Under the pieces are notes generated by a model. The model had not been told where the DNA came from. It saw nothing but the letters and a program-made list of their open reading frames with translations, and ran no database searches. A stretch of 64,000 nucleotides of DNA from Schistocerca nitens (lineage: Eukaryota > Arthropoda > Insecta > Orthoptera > Acrididae), in assembly GCF_023898315.1 (NCBI RefSeq), contig NC_064621.1, forward strand, positions 126,393,521 through 126,457,520, read 5' to 3'. A program made the position numbers and the translations under genes. Positions 42,660 to 53,986 of this stretch are shown here, piece after piece; the first letter of the stretch is position 1; every line of letters begins with the position of its first letter.

Positions 42660-44547
42660 TCCATTGATAGTGACCGGGCCAAATATCTCAAGAAATAAGC
42701 ATCAAACGAAAAAACTACAAAGAACGAAACTCTTCTAGCTTGAAGGGGGAAACCAGATGGCGCTATGGCTGGTCCGCTAGATGGCGCTGCCATAGGTCAA
42801 ACGGATATCAACTGCGATTTTTAAAAAATAGGAACCCCACTTTTTATTACATCTTCGTGTAGCACGTAAAGAAATATGAATGTTTTAGATGGACCACTTT
42901 TTTCGCTTTGTGATAGATGGCACTGTAATAGTCACAAACGTATAAGTTCGTGTTATCACGTAACATTCCGCCAGTGCGGACGGTATCTGCTTCGTGATAC
43001 ATTACCCGTGTTAAAATTGACCGTTTACCAATTGCGGAAAAGGTCTATATCATGTTGATGCATGGCTATTGTGATCAAAATGCCCAACGGGCGTGTGCTA
43101 TGTAAGCTGCTTGGTATCCCGGACGACATCATCCAAGTGTCCGGACCGTTCGCCGGATAGTAACGTTATTTAAGGAAACAGGAAGTGTTCAGCCACATGT
43201 GAAACGTCAACCACGACCTGCAACAAATGATGATGCCCAAGTAGGTGTTTTAGCTCCTGTCGCGGCTAATCCACACATCAGTAGCAGAGAAATTACGCGA
43301 GAATCGCGAATCTCAAAAACGTCGGTGTTGAGAATGCTACATCAACATCGATGGCACTCGTAGCATATTTCTGTGCACCAAGATTTGCATGGCGATGACT
43401 TTGAACCTCGTGTACAGTTGTGCCACTGGGAGAAATTACGGGACGATGACAGATTTTTTGCACGCGTTCTATGTAGCGATGAATCGTCATTCACCAACAG
43501 CGGTAACGTAAACCGGCATAATATGCACTATCGGGCAACGGAAAATCCACCATGGCTGCGACAAGTGGAATATCAGCGACCTTGGCGGGTTAATGTATGG
43601 TGCGGCATTATGGGAGGGAGGATAATTGGCCCCCATTTTATCGATCGCAATCTAAATGGTGCAATGTATGCTGATTTACTACGTAATGTTCTAAAGATGT
43701 TCCTACAAGATGTTTCGCTGCATGACAGAATGGTGATGTACTTCCAACATGATGGATGTCCGGCACATAGCTCGCGTGCGGTTGAAGCGGTATTGAATAG
43801 CATATTTCATGACAGGTGGATAGGTCGTCGAAGCACCATACCATGGCCCACACCTTCACCGGATCTGACGTCCCCGGATTTCTTTCTGTGGGGAAAGTTG
43901 AAGTATATTTACTATCGTAATCCACCGACAACGCCTTACAACATGGGTCAGCGCATTGTCAATGCATGTGCGAACATTACAGAAGGCGAACTACTCGCTG
44001 TTGAGAGGAATGTCGTTACACGTATTGCCAAATGCATTGAGGTTGACGGACATCATTTTGAGCATTTATTGCATTAATGTGGTATTTACAGGTAATCTCG
44101 CTGTAACAGCTTGCGTTCTCAGAAATGATAAGTTCAGAAAGGTACATGTATCACACTGGAACAACCTAAATAAAATGTTCGAACGTACCTACGTTCTGTA
44201 TTTTAATTTATAAAACCTACCTGTTACCAACTGTTCGTCTAAAATTGTGAGCCATATGTTTGTGACTATTACAGCGCCAACTATCACAAAGCGAAAACAG
44301 TGGTCCAACTAAAACATTCATTTTTCTTTACGTACTACACGAATATGTAATAAAAAATGGAGGTTCCTATTTAAAAAAAAAACGCAGTTGATATCCGTTT
44401 GACCTATGGCAGCGCCGTCTACCGGGCCAACCATAGCGCCATCTGGTTTGCCCTTTCAAGCTAGACAAGTTTCGTTCTTTGTAGTTTTTTCGTTTGACGC
44501 TTATTTCGTGAGATATTTGGCCCGGTCACGATCAATGGACCACCATG
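42652..44547 (+). mobile_element. Mariner-like element with ~290-bp terminal inverted repeats
   Basis: 1896 bp. The left end CAGGGTGGTCCATTGATAGT and the right end (minus strand) CATGGTGGTCCATTGATCGT start inverted repeats. They stay similar for about 290 bp, through AAACGAAAAAACTACAAAGA and CATAGGTCAAACGGATATCA, to CGCTTTGTGATAG. TA flanks at 42650-42651 and 44548-44549. The repeats contain matching segments down to the start of the transposase region. The transposase frame carries at least two stops. The very long repeats differ from the ~30 bp typical of mariner. Confidence 0.92.
43060..44077 (+). pseudogene. Mariner-like transposase with DD41D-type spacing, two nonsense codons
   Basis: From about 43060 the reading frame gives MHGYCDQNAQRACAM, a stop, then WYPGRHHPSVRTVRRIVTLF and KETGSVQPHVKRQPRPATN (HTH region). 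Next ISKTSVLRMLHQHRWHS is followed by a second stop, and then an open 234-residue frame begins near 43373. Catalytic blocks: RVLCSDESSF (first Asp), YFQHDGCPAHSSRAV (second Asp) and SPDLTSPDFFLWGKLK (third Asp). Counting from the second Asp to the Asp of SPDFFLW gives 41 intervening residues, as described for the rosa-type DD41D group. The C-terminus ends VDGHHFEHLLH, a common end in related proteins. Only the two stops separate it from a complete frame as far as I can see. Confidence 0.85.
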
Positions 44548-44549
44548 TA

Positions 44550-45815
44550 TATACTGTATCACGCATATAATGATAATCATGTAAGTACAGTACCTGTGTA
44601 ACAGTAACAAGAGATTACGCAAAACATCGTTTCCCATTCAGTTCAGTATCATTGCTTAATATGATTTGATTGATATTAAAAACGAGCAAAATGCTTTGTT
44701 CCTGAAATCCGTCACAAGTACTTGTGTTAAAAGTACACATTTTCCGCCCACAACAGTAGAAATTTCTATTCTGCTATTGAAACTTCGGCGTTTCGACATT
44801 ATCGAGAGTAAATATTCGATACCATGCGCGATACAGTGGTTGCAGCTGTTACTTAGATTGCTAGGAAGTGGGGCGCAACCCCACAAGGAAACTTTGGCTT
44901 ATAACTGGAGCCTGGATTTTCTTGCAAATGCATGTTGCATGTATGTTAGCATGTTTGGCCAATTCGGAAGTAAATGCATATTTCGAAGATTTCGTCTTTA
45001 TAGCTGCAAGTAATTAAACCATTACCAATGCATATTAAGTCACTTGATGACCTCAGTGACTATACCGGTGTAAACTGTGTGGTAACACCTTTACTTGATG
45101 CTTCTTTCTTATGAATTACACGAAAAGTGCAGAACATGCGGAATTTTGCAAATTTGGCTTCATACTGTCAACATCATAGTGAGCTCAAACGCCGTAGTTC
45201 CGCTCTATAGTAGTCGTTGGAAGTCAATATACTGTCATGTTGCTACTCGGTTCCTAGCTTAAGTTTTAGTTTACTTTTATAATTTCTCTAGGAGGTCAAT
45301 ACATCATTGTAAGATTGGTAAAACATCTAATTATTAAAAATAGAGGGTTGTATCTGAGATGGGCAAAGACCAACAGAAACTACTGTTTGGAGACGGGTGA
45401 CTGAATCATTTGTAACATCTTTTGCATGACTGAACGCAATATGCGTTCAGTCATTGGTCTCTTTGCAACGACCTGCCAACTCCGATGGATTGTAGGGGAA
45501 AAAACAGAGAAACATATAAATTATACGATTGGAGGTGGTAAATTTAAAATAATTACAAAAGTCCTTAACAGGTACCATATTTAATTTTCTAAAACCACCA
45601 AAGCGAAAAATGATTACATCACAACGTACACAGCACATTTGCTTGCTAAAAAAGACTATGAGAGAAAGATAAAATAAGACAGAGCGGACTAGCGCTCTCA
45701 AACAAAAATCAAGAGAACATGTTTCCCTACTCGATTCTGTTTCAGTAGCAGGCCATTTCAGTATGGTTGATCGTCGATAAATCTCTGCTTTGGTGTCACA
45801 GAATACAATTATTAT
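44550..45815. other. No gene recognised
   Basis: Anonymous sequence. A 115-residue frame at 44666-45013 and a 132-residue minus-strand frame at 45845-45447 have no recognisable motifs. Confidence 0.45.
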
Positions 45816-45817
45816 TA

Positions 45818-46203
45818 AATGTTTTTTATTCCAGTCTTTGATCACAATATCAATTCTTTTGACGATGACCGGTTTCAGTCCGTAATGACCATCCCCAGAT
45901 ATTTTCTACACCATGTCCTAAAGCGATAAGGCCATAATGGCATCGTAAAAACATATCAATATAATCAGCATAGCATCTTCACAGTTGCAATAATGACTGT
46001 GTGGAGGATGTGGCCTATTCTACACCTTATTTTAGAGCTATGTGACGATGCTGTGCTGATTATATGTTTTGACGATGCCATTATGGCCGTATCACTTTAG
46101 GACATGGTGTAGAAATGATCTGAGGATGGTCATTATGGATTGAAACCAGTCATCTTCAAAAGAATTGATATTGTGATCAAAGACTGGAATAAAAAAACAT
46201 TTG
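45818..46203. repeat. Hairpin repeat, about 155-bp arms
   Basis: The left arm TTTTTTATTCCAGTCTTTGA, ATCACAATATCAATTCTTTT, GACGATGACCGGTTTCAGTC and CACCATGTCCTAAAGCGATA is mirrored by the right arm (its reverse complement, with a few changes). The spacer lies around 45970-46050. It has no coding. The core CAGTC/GACTG and 'ATGACCATC' features resemble other snap-back repeats in the window, but I could not show they are one family. Confidence 0.85.
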
Positions 46204-46209
46204 ACAGTA

Positions 46210-47910
46210 TTGGATCACTGTTCGTCGCAACTGGTGAGACAAGTATTATCATTATACATGAAAACTATTACAGAAAAAAACCATATGTACAGGAGACTGG
46301 CTCTTTACGAACATTAACGAAATTATGTGGTTCCTCCAATAAATAATACTTCGTTGCCTCCCCGAAGGGTTGAAAGTATTCTATTTGACGAATAGACTTC
46401 AAGCTTCCACGAAAAAAAAAAAGTAGGCATGCTTCATCAATTTGGATTCTATTAGAAGGCAATGTGATGGCTATAAATCTCAGTGAAAATTGCATGGGTT
46501 ATGATCATGACAAAAGTACATAGTTACTTTCCTTTTAACATTGACACATGTACATACGAGTATATAAAATGAGAAGTGGAGTCTTCACAGGATTACACGT
46601 AGTTAAGTAAAGCATCATGTATTTCTTTCTTTAACAAATTTCGAATACTGAAACTGCAGCGAGCAATGATTGAGGAAAAGGAATCTCCTTTCTTTGCTGA
46701 TTTTCTCAACATAACTTTAAAACAGATATTTGCTAAATTGTGTTCCACTTCAAAGCGAGTAACTGTCAATGACAAAGTACTTTTCATTAGCGTTAGCGAG
46801 TTTTCCAAGTACGAGGTTAGTAATTTAAATTACAGTTCCTTGAATTAAGATTAAGTAGTTTTGAGAAATTTCTCCAGGACTACCTCTTCACGGTACACAT
46901 TCGTACTGTTTTCACGTTGGTAAGACAGTTTCTGGTACACAGCGTTACAGCATGAGCATTTCGTTCATTAAAAGTGTCACACTGAAGTATGTATTCGAGT
47001 ACTTACTCACTCGTCGTATTCTGCGCCAAAAGTAACATTTGTTTCATTCTAATCCCTGGATCGTGATATCTACGTGCAAAGTACTTTCACGTTTTACATG
47101 CTTTTCATTTATAAAGTGTAATGATAGAGTTCACATAGTTATTTAAGTGTGGATATCATTACTTATTAGCTACGTTCAGAGTTGTGGAATATACTGATTA
47201 GACACTTACAGCTTGGCTCAATACTTTAAACAACAGAAATGGTTACAAGGAATGAGTTAGGACACCTGGCTTTTTAAATCCACACGTAACGTGGTTTAAG
47301 GTACCTAACCTTTCGGAATGAATCGCAAAATAGCAGATCATAGAGAACGCGAGTGACGCAAACGGTCGGGGTGTAAACGAAATTCGAAAATTATTTCGTG
47401 TGCTCAAATTTTTACAAAAAACCCCCAGCCTCAGTTTGCCTTTTGATGCAATCTCAACTCTAACGCGAAGAAAATAGTTGAAAAAATATCGCAAGAAAAA
47501 GGAAAGTTATCACTCAAATCTAAAGTGGATTAGTAGAAACACAACATAATAATCTACGCTCCAAGCAAACATTTCCTTTGGTTTACTACTTAAACAAAAG
47601 ACTGTACATTGTATAATCAATAGATTGATACATGAGAGGCCACGGGTTTTACATTTTCTCCCTTTTGTCAGGCCTTTGCTGAGCAAACGTTTCCGCTGTT
47701 AAGTAGTAAAATAAACCTAATTCTAAATCGATGTTTACAAAATAGAAAAATTTACAGAGACAGCACCAGATGGGCTACTAGCTACATGTGTTTCTCATTT
47801 TACAGCTAAATTCGACCTTGGCTCGGAATCTAACATCGTAGTGGTGATCACACAACTTTTCAGAGTAACCAGTAGTCTTCATGTTAACATGCAGTGTTTT
47901 TAAGACGTGG
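46210..47910. other. No gene recognised
   Basis: AT-rich anonymous DNA with only short frames (for example 46666-46848) and no recognisable motif. Confidence 0.5.
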
Positions 47911-47915
47911 GATTA

Positions 47916-49067
47916 CATTAGTGTGACAAATATACAGATGGCAGTAGTATCGCACACAAGGTATAAAATGGCAGTGCACTGGCGGAGCTGTCATCTGCAC
48001 TCGGGTAATTCACGTGAAAAGGTTACAGACGCGATTATGGCCGCACAACGGGGATTAACAGACTCTGAACGCGGAATGGTAGTTGGAACTAGATGCATGG
48101 GACATCGCATTTCGGAAATCAGAAGGGAATTCAACATTCACAGTGTCAATAGTGTGCCGAGAATACCATATTTCAGGCATTACCTCTCACCACAGACAAG
48201 GCAGTGGTCGACGTTCTTCACGTAACGACCGAGAGCAGCGGCGCTTGTGCACATGTGTCAGTGCCGACAGACAAGCAACACTGAAATCAAAGTGGGATGC
48301 ACGACGAACGCATCCGTTAGGACAGTGAGGCAAAATTTAGTGTTACTGGGTTGTGGCAGCAGACGACCGATGCAAGTGTCTTTGCTAACAGCACGACATC
48401 GCCTGCAGCGTCTCTCCTGGGCTAGTGACGACATCGGTTGGACCCTAGACGACTGGAAAACCGTTATCTGGAAGAATGAGTCCCGATTTCACTTGGTACG
48501 AACTGAAGGCATGGTTCGAGTGTGGTGCAGACCCCGCGAAGCCATTGACCCAACTTGTCAACAAGGCACTGTGGAAGCTGGTGGCAGCTCCATAATGGTG
48601 CAGGCTGTGTTTACACGGAATGGACTGGGTACTCTGGTCCTACTGAACACATCATTGAGTGGAAATGGTTATGTCTGGCTATTTTCCGACCATTTGTGGC
48701 CATTCTTGGACATTAAGTTTCGAAGCAACGATGGTATTTTTATGGATGACAATGCGCCATGTCATTGGGGCACAGTAGCTTGCGTTTGGTTTGAAGAACA
48801 TTTTGGACAATTTGAACGAATGGTTTGGCCACCTAGATCTCATAGAATATTTATGTGATATAACTGAGAAGCCAGTTTGTGTATAGAATCGTGCATTAGC
48901 AACACTTTCGCAATTATGGAGGCTTAGAGGCAGAGTGGCTCAGTAATTCTGCAGGGTACTTCCAATGAGTTACTCAAACCATGACACGTCGGTTGCTGCA
49001 CTACACCACGAAAAAAGTGTTCTGACACGATATTAAGACGTAGCCTATGACTTTTGTCACCTCAATG
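47916..49067 (+). mobile_element. Decayed Tc1-like element
   Basis: Ends CATTAGTGTGACAAATATAC (left) and, minus strand, CATTGAGGTGACAAAAGTCA (right) are similar inverted repeats. TA flanks at 47914-47915 and 49068-49069. Transposase pieces lie in three frames: RGLTDSERGMVVGTRCMGHR (~48040-48110), REYHISGITSHHRQGSGRRS (~48150-48225) and, from 48247, TARHRLQRLSWASDDIGWTL then VIWKNESRFHL. In this block the usual first Asp (DES) is Asn. FMDDNAPCHWG has the second Asp, and the third block is disrupted after WPPRS. Dead, with several frameshifts. Confidence 0.85.
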
Positions 49068-49134
49068 TAAATGACGGTTTCATCTTACACTTAATTCAAA
49101 TGACATATTTGTCTACATAATACATTTGCATGGA

Positions 49135-49516
49135 TTGTATTGATTGGCGACTCCATGTTGTCCTGTGCACCACGACCAGATAACAGGTTTACTTGAAAAA
49201 AAGAGACAGCATTGGTCGTATATTTTTTACTATTGCAAAATCGATTTTCTGTCACTGAGTGACCATCTTCAGTGCTAGAAGTTAAAAAATTTTTCCACAT
49301 TACGATCAGAGAGTACAACATAGAAAATCACAATTACATCTGCATATGAACATAACACTTGTTAGAAACAAACCTATATTGTATAATTTAAATTGGGATG
49401 CACTGTTGTCACTAAGCTTTTAACTTCTAGCACTGAAGATGGTCACTCAGTGACAGAAAATCGATTTTGCAATAGTAAAAAATATACGACCAATGCTGTC
49501 TCTTTTTTTCAAGTAA
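49135..49516. repeat. Snap-back repeat bounded by 13-bp direct repeats
   Basis: Arms: the left from GTTTACTTGAAAAAAAGAGA (49186), through GCATTGGTCGTATATTTTTT and CACTGAGTGACCATCTTCAG, ends near 49291. The right is the reverse complement, about 49418-49518. ACATTTGCATGGA occurs at 49122-49134 and 49517-49529, which could be a target duplication. If so, the unit is 49135-49516, with about 50 bp of single-copy DNA before the hairpin. Confidence 0.8.
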
Positions 49517-49529
49517 ACATTTGCATGGA

Positions 49530-49685
49530 GTTCATGGGCTTTCACATAAGGAAGAATCCCTTCATAAATCATCCAAAAATATAAATAACACATAATATCA
49601 TAGTAAAATACATAAATTTATATGCAGTCATACAATAAAGCCTACAAAATGTCATGTTTAGGGTAGTACTAGTCGTTTTAGAATT
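49530..49685. other. No gene recognised
   Basis: Short AT-rich spacer before the Gypsy element's 3' end. Confidence 0.4.
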
Positions 49686-49699
49686 ACGTCACTGAATAT

Positions 49700-50990
49700 A
49701 TGTCTTTAAGTCTCATTGGGGGATAGAAGTCTTCAACCTTATCAGAACTAGGATGAGATGAAAGACAGGATTCTTCATGAGCAATCTTTACAATTCTGAA
49801 AGGGCCACTAAATAGAAGTTGTCACTTTTGTTTTTGCACTTCAGGAGAGAAGGTTTTGGATGTATCTTTAATAAAATTAAATGTCCTACAAAAAAATGTA
49901 TGAATACGTCCTAACCGCTTGTCAGATTCAAACTTTCTCACTTGAGTACTGGGGATCCAACGAAATAATAACTTCACATTTTTTTCCTCCCAGGTCACTT
50001 TGTTATTAGGTACTTGAGCAAGAAGGTTCACCCATTCATTTTTCTCTGCTCGTCAGGAGCTTATCCTGTGGAAAAGCGTGGCAATCTGTTCATTACTTGC
50101 TTAAAGAGTGTTACAAAATCTATCCACTGATTGTTGGTTCAAAGCATATGTTTGGATAAACATCTAAAGTTCCTGAAAAATCCTCACAGTGGGGCTTGTT
50201 TTAGGATGAAAGCGAGAAATGAAAATCTGCTTTACTTTATTTTCCTTTAGAAAACATGGTCAAATTTTACCAGTAAAATGTGTAGCGCCATCAGATAATA
50301 TTGCTTTGGATGTCCCGAATGGAGGGAAGCAAACTTCCTTCAGTCTTTTGAACACAGGCCTGCTATGGTGGACTTTCTTGCATACGATCGTAGACGTTTG
50401 GAAAGTAAGTAATGCACGTTCCCGAGGTACTTAACGCCTCCAATAGCTTGGGCCTGTAGTAAACTGATTATATCTCCTCTGGTTCAGATATTAGTATTGG
50501 GTGCAGCGGCATCTTTGTAGACGGGCTCACCAATTTCACCCTCTGACAAAGGAGGCAAAATAAACAGTGCACATGCCTGTGTAGATTTGGCAGATAACGA
50601 TAGGAAGCAATAATTTGCTTACAATTCTCCACCTCCACATACCCACTTACCATATGCATGATCCAAATCAGGTGAGTGTGATGGGCAATAGTTATGTATA
50701 CCTGTCCTGATTCTGATTCAGGTCTGTTGCGGTGAGACAACGCTTCATTACACAGTTTGTAGAATTTCGTTAAGGTATGCGAAGATTGTTGCTGTTCAAC
50801 TTGCTTTAACCTCTGCCACCTGGGGCCCGCAACTTACAATGCGTTTATGTTCTTGCACGTTTCGAAGTATTTGAGGTAGTTGCGACGATGTGCCGAATCT
50901 AACATCAGATAAATTTTGCAATTGCTCCAAAAACTCAGTGAGTTTGCGGAATCTCTGTGGTAATCTGGAAAGTGCATTTGCAATCACATT
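49700..50990 (-). pseudogene. Gypsy RNase H end and integrase region
   Basis: 50987-50796 begins MIANALSRLPQRFRKLTEFL; with the codons before it this is the 'ENVIADALSRLP' motif that ends RNase H. 50740-50468 contains AHHTHLIWIMHMVSGYVEVE, then NCKQIIASYRYLPNLHRHVH and LFCLLCQRVKLVSPSTKMPL, the integrase zinc-binding domain (H-H then C-x2-C). 50031-49822 holds VKLLFRWIPSTQVRKFESDK and then RLGRIHTFFCRTFNFIKDT, and a following GPFRIVKIAHEE near 49800-49770 is like the integrase C-terminal region. The catalytic core between them is poorly preserved. Confidence 0.68.
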
Positions 50991-51006
50991 CTCACTGCCC
51001 TTAATA

Positions 51007-52413
51007 CACTGCTGGCCACCGTAAATGCAACACCAAGAAAGACGAGAGGTAGCACAACAAAATTTATTTTGTAGATAACATGTTGACCAAGTATCAAACG
51101 ATTACGTTTACAGACGTCTGTGACATGTGGTTCCTGCCAGAATCAGTAGCCAGAATAGCCGCCATTGTTGGAGATCACCGCTGCCACACGTCTCGGCATT
51201 GAGTCAAAGAGACGTTGGATGTGTTCCTGGGGTACAGCAGCCCAAGCAGCTTCCACACGTTGCCAAAGATCATCTGGTGTGGCAGCTGGGGATGTAATCT
51301 GGGTCACTCGTTGAGCAACCATGGACCACATGTTTTCTATCGGCGAAAGATCCGGAGAGCGAGCCGGCCAGGGAAGCAATTCAATCTGGTTATTGACGAA
51401 GAACCTTTGGACAATGCGTGCCACGTGTGGTCGCGCGTTATCCTGTTGAAATATGGCTGTGGCCGAGCCCTGAAGGTAAGGAAGGACAACTGGCTCCAGC
51501 ACCTCGGATATGTAGCGCCGGCTATTTAAAGTACCGGCAATGCGTACTAGAGGCGTGCGAGAGTAATATCCAATACCGCCCCATACCATAGTACCCGGTG
51601 CAAGACCAGAGTGGCGGTGCATAATGCAGCTGTCCAGCATCCTCTCTCCACGGTGTCTCCACACTCGAATCCGACCATCGTGGTGCTGCAGACAGAAGCG
51701 TGCCTCGTCAGTAAAGACAACGTCATTCCATTCTGCCGTCCACATCCGTCTGTCATCACACCATTGGCGACGAGACGTCTGTGGTTCTGCGTCAATGGTA
51801 GACGAAGCAATGGACGTCTTGCGGACAGACCACTCTGCTGTAAACGGCGTCGAATGGTACGCGCAGACACGGGATGATGCGTTACAGACGCAATGTGCTG
51901 TGCTATGGTTCGGGATGTCACTGAGCGATCCGTCACTGCCATGCGCACAATTTTCCTATCAGCACGTGCAGTGGTGCACCGAGGTGAATGCGATCGACCA
52001 CGTCGGTCCGTCGTACCCTCCTGCATCCAACGGTCACATATCCGCATTACAGTTGTTTGGTTTCGTCCAACACGACTAGCGATTTCTCTGTATGATAATC
52101 CACAATCTCGGTAAGCCACTATCCTTCCTCTGTCGAACTCGGATACTTGATCAAACGATGTTCGCTGTTGTCTACGAGGCATAACTGATCGTCTTGTGAA
52201 ACAACCACAAGGTAAACACACGTGCCGAACGTACACTCGTCGAAATCGCCAAGCCTTAAATGGCGCTATGAGGTGGCGCCACAGGCGCGCGTGATGTGCG
52301 TCTGCGCTGAAATTCTAATCAGTTGCATATCTCATCGCTGCAAACCCATGGTGTAAATTTCAATTGAATCGGATGCTTCCTTCAGGGTGTTGCATTTACG
52401 GTGGCCAGCAGTG
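51007..52413 (-). mobile_element. Tc1-like element, nearly intact, minus strand
   Basis: 1407 bp. The ends CACTGCTGGCCACCGTAAAT and (other strand) the same CACTGCTGGCCACCGTAAAT are perfect inverted repeats over at least 20 bp, continuing GCAACACC. TA flanks at 51005-51006 and 52414-52415. It lies inside the Gypsy pol region. It encodes a transposase in two overlapping frames that differ by one small frameshift. Apart from this it looks recent. Confidence 0.96.
51143..52187 (-). pseudogene. Tc1-like transposase with one frameshift
   Basis: The N-terminal frame starts MPRRQQRTSFDQVSEFDRGR (Met at about 52182) with HTH segments FDRGRIVAYRDCGLSYREIA and SARTIRRRLQQSGLSARRPL, up to LPLTQNHRRL. 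The C-terminal frame (51745-51143) starts MWTAEWNDVVFTDEARFCLQ with the first Asp, then FQQDNARPHVARIVQRF (second Asp) and SPDLSPIENMWSM (Glu), ending YSGY. Between the second Asp and Glu I count 34 residues, the usual DD34E. The two frames meet around 51770-51780, where one missing base after CGTCTC would account for the shift. No other disruption seen. Confidence 0.92.
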
Positions 52414-52429
52414 TATATTTGGTTTCAAA

Positions 52430-53300
52430 AATGTATTCTTGCAAGAGATGACACCATCTGGAACAAGTGAGAATAAATCTTAAACCTTTATGGTTACACT
52501 AAACTTTAGTATAACGGCCAAAAATGTAATAATTAAACTTTTGAACAGACCAGACAACAGCCACAGCTTCCAATTCTGTCAGCTTCCAATTCTGTAACAG
52601 CTGAACATGCTCCCATCAGACAGGTGTAAGGACCAGAAGGTTACCCATGTAAACAGTGACCTTGTCTAATAACTTTGGCCGGAGAACTGTTTCAAGGACA
52701 GTAATAGACATGCAGGAATTGACATTTTGCCCAAATGGTGATACTTTAAACTGACACAAAGGTCCTCAAAGGATAAATGCTCTATACTTTTTAGAATCCT
52801 CTGACAAGGCAACCTGCCAGTACGATGGTCTGAAATCAACAGTAGTTAAATATTTTGTTCTATGAAATCTCAGAAGGCCAGCCACAGTGGCCGTGCAGTT
52901 CTAGGCGCTGCAGTCCGGAACCGCGGGACTGCTACGGTCGCAGGTTCGAATCCTACCTCGGGCATGGATGCGTGTGATGTCCTTAGGTTAGTTAGGTTTA
53001 AGTAGTTCTAAGTTCTAGGGGACTGATGATCTAAGATCTAAGATGTTAAGTCCCATGGTGCTCAGAGCCATTTGAACCATTTTGAGCCAAATCTCAGAAG
53101 CTGCTTCTCAAGCAGTTCAGGACAGGTCCTTACAGGGACAATGACTTTATTTTCGCACCATTTGTCAAGTACCATGCACACACCTTCTCTCAATTCTGAT
53201 ACTGCTAACAGTGGACTGCTGTATGGGAACAGTGAAGTTTTAATTTTATTCCAACTCAGCATCTTCGATATCTCCTGCTTCAAATTATATTCCAACTCTG
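52430..53300 (-). pseudogene. Gypsy RT and RNase H region (SINE-split)
   Basis: 53295-53062 encodes KQEISKMLSWNKIKTSLFPY then SSPLLAVSELREGVCMVLDK and VIVPVRTCPELLEKQLLRFG, the start of a Gypsy RT ('EV..ML..G.I..S.SPYSSP...V'). After the SINE (52877-53088) the RT core continues, with YMGNLLVLTPV where the YVDD active site is expected. At about 52600-52440 it gives TELEAVAVVWSVQKFNYYIF and NHKGLRFILTCSRW, the RNase H segment ('ELE.LA.VWA..KFR.YL.G...DH.AL..L'). Catalytic motifs are degenerate. Confidence 0.7.
52877..53088 (+). mobile_element. tRNA-derived SINE, family 1
   Basis: Head GCCAGCCACAGTGGCCGTGC, B box GGTTCGAATCC, standard body, with a small internal duplication (GATCTAAGATCTAAGATG) near 53028-53045. 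Target duplication AAATCTCAGAAG at 52865-52876 and 53089-53100. Inserted in the Gypsy RT region. Confidence 0.93.
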
Positions 53301-53659
53301 CATCCTGCTTGTGTCCTGTTTAACTGCTTCCCTTTTTTTCCCACAGAATAGAGCAGATTGAGTGTGAAAAGGTATCACAGTACCTATACCATTTATATGG
53401 TGTACATAACCTCTTAATATTCTGGGTTTCCTGGAGAATACATGAACAAATGACAGTAATAAATCACCAGTTTAGCCTTCTGAAGTTCGCTAAGACGCCC
53501 AGGTTCTTACACCTTGGAATAGATCTTACTGGTATCAGTCAAATTGCTTTCTACATTTATTGACACATGCTCATTACATGTGTAGTCAACTAGGTCATCA
53601 TTTGCTCACACCACCTTCTTGGTTACAAATTGCAACTTAAGATTCTGGCAGAATGTGTC

Positions 53660-53986
53660 TCAGTGTGTCCAAGTAAGAATTAAATTTAATACAGTGTCTT
53701 TCCCTCCAATAATCAATAGGCAAGTTCCACTTCGGAGGTCGACACTTGCATCCCCCCAACGTAGGAATTCCATGGTTAGTAAGCATGACACAGGGAACCC
53801 CTTTATAATGAAAAACGTACACTCAGTGACTCTGTTCTCAAATTTTAACTCCACCTGCTTCTGCTTTTCTACCGTCTGTGTGTGGGTGCCAATAGCTCCT
53901 GACACAATACAATTTTGCACTGGCAATTTCGGAACCTTAGCAGACACAGAGATCTTTTTGAAAAAATGACTCACCAGGGCATTCAT
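53660..53986 (-). pseudogene. Gypsy protease region
   Basis: A 108-residue minus-strand open frame: MNALVSHFFKKISVSAKVPK, then LPVQNCIVSGAIGTHTQTVE, KQKQVELKFENRVTECTFFI and GFPVSCLLTMEFLRWGDASV. Upstream in the same direction the expected 'DTGA' start of the aspartyl protease appears at about 54010-53990, just outside the open frame. The layout (flap-like IGTHTQT, then the 'LL..EFL' end) is that of retroelement proteases that cut the gag-pol polyprotein. It lies directly before RT on the minus strand. Stops before and after. Confidence 0.65.

Noticed and set aside
44666..45013. 115-residue frame as a host gene
   Set aside because: No recognisable domain, AT-rich context, and no supporting signals; length compatible with chance.
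53637..53986. Retroviral (env-bearing) element
   Set aside because: Only gag-, protease-, RT-, RNase H- and integrase-like parts were seen; no envelope-like frame, so I treat it as a Gypsy retrotransposon.
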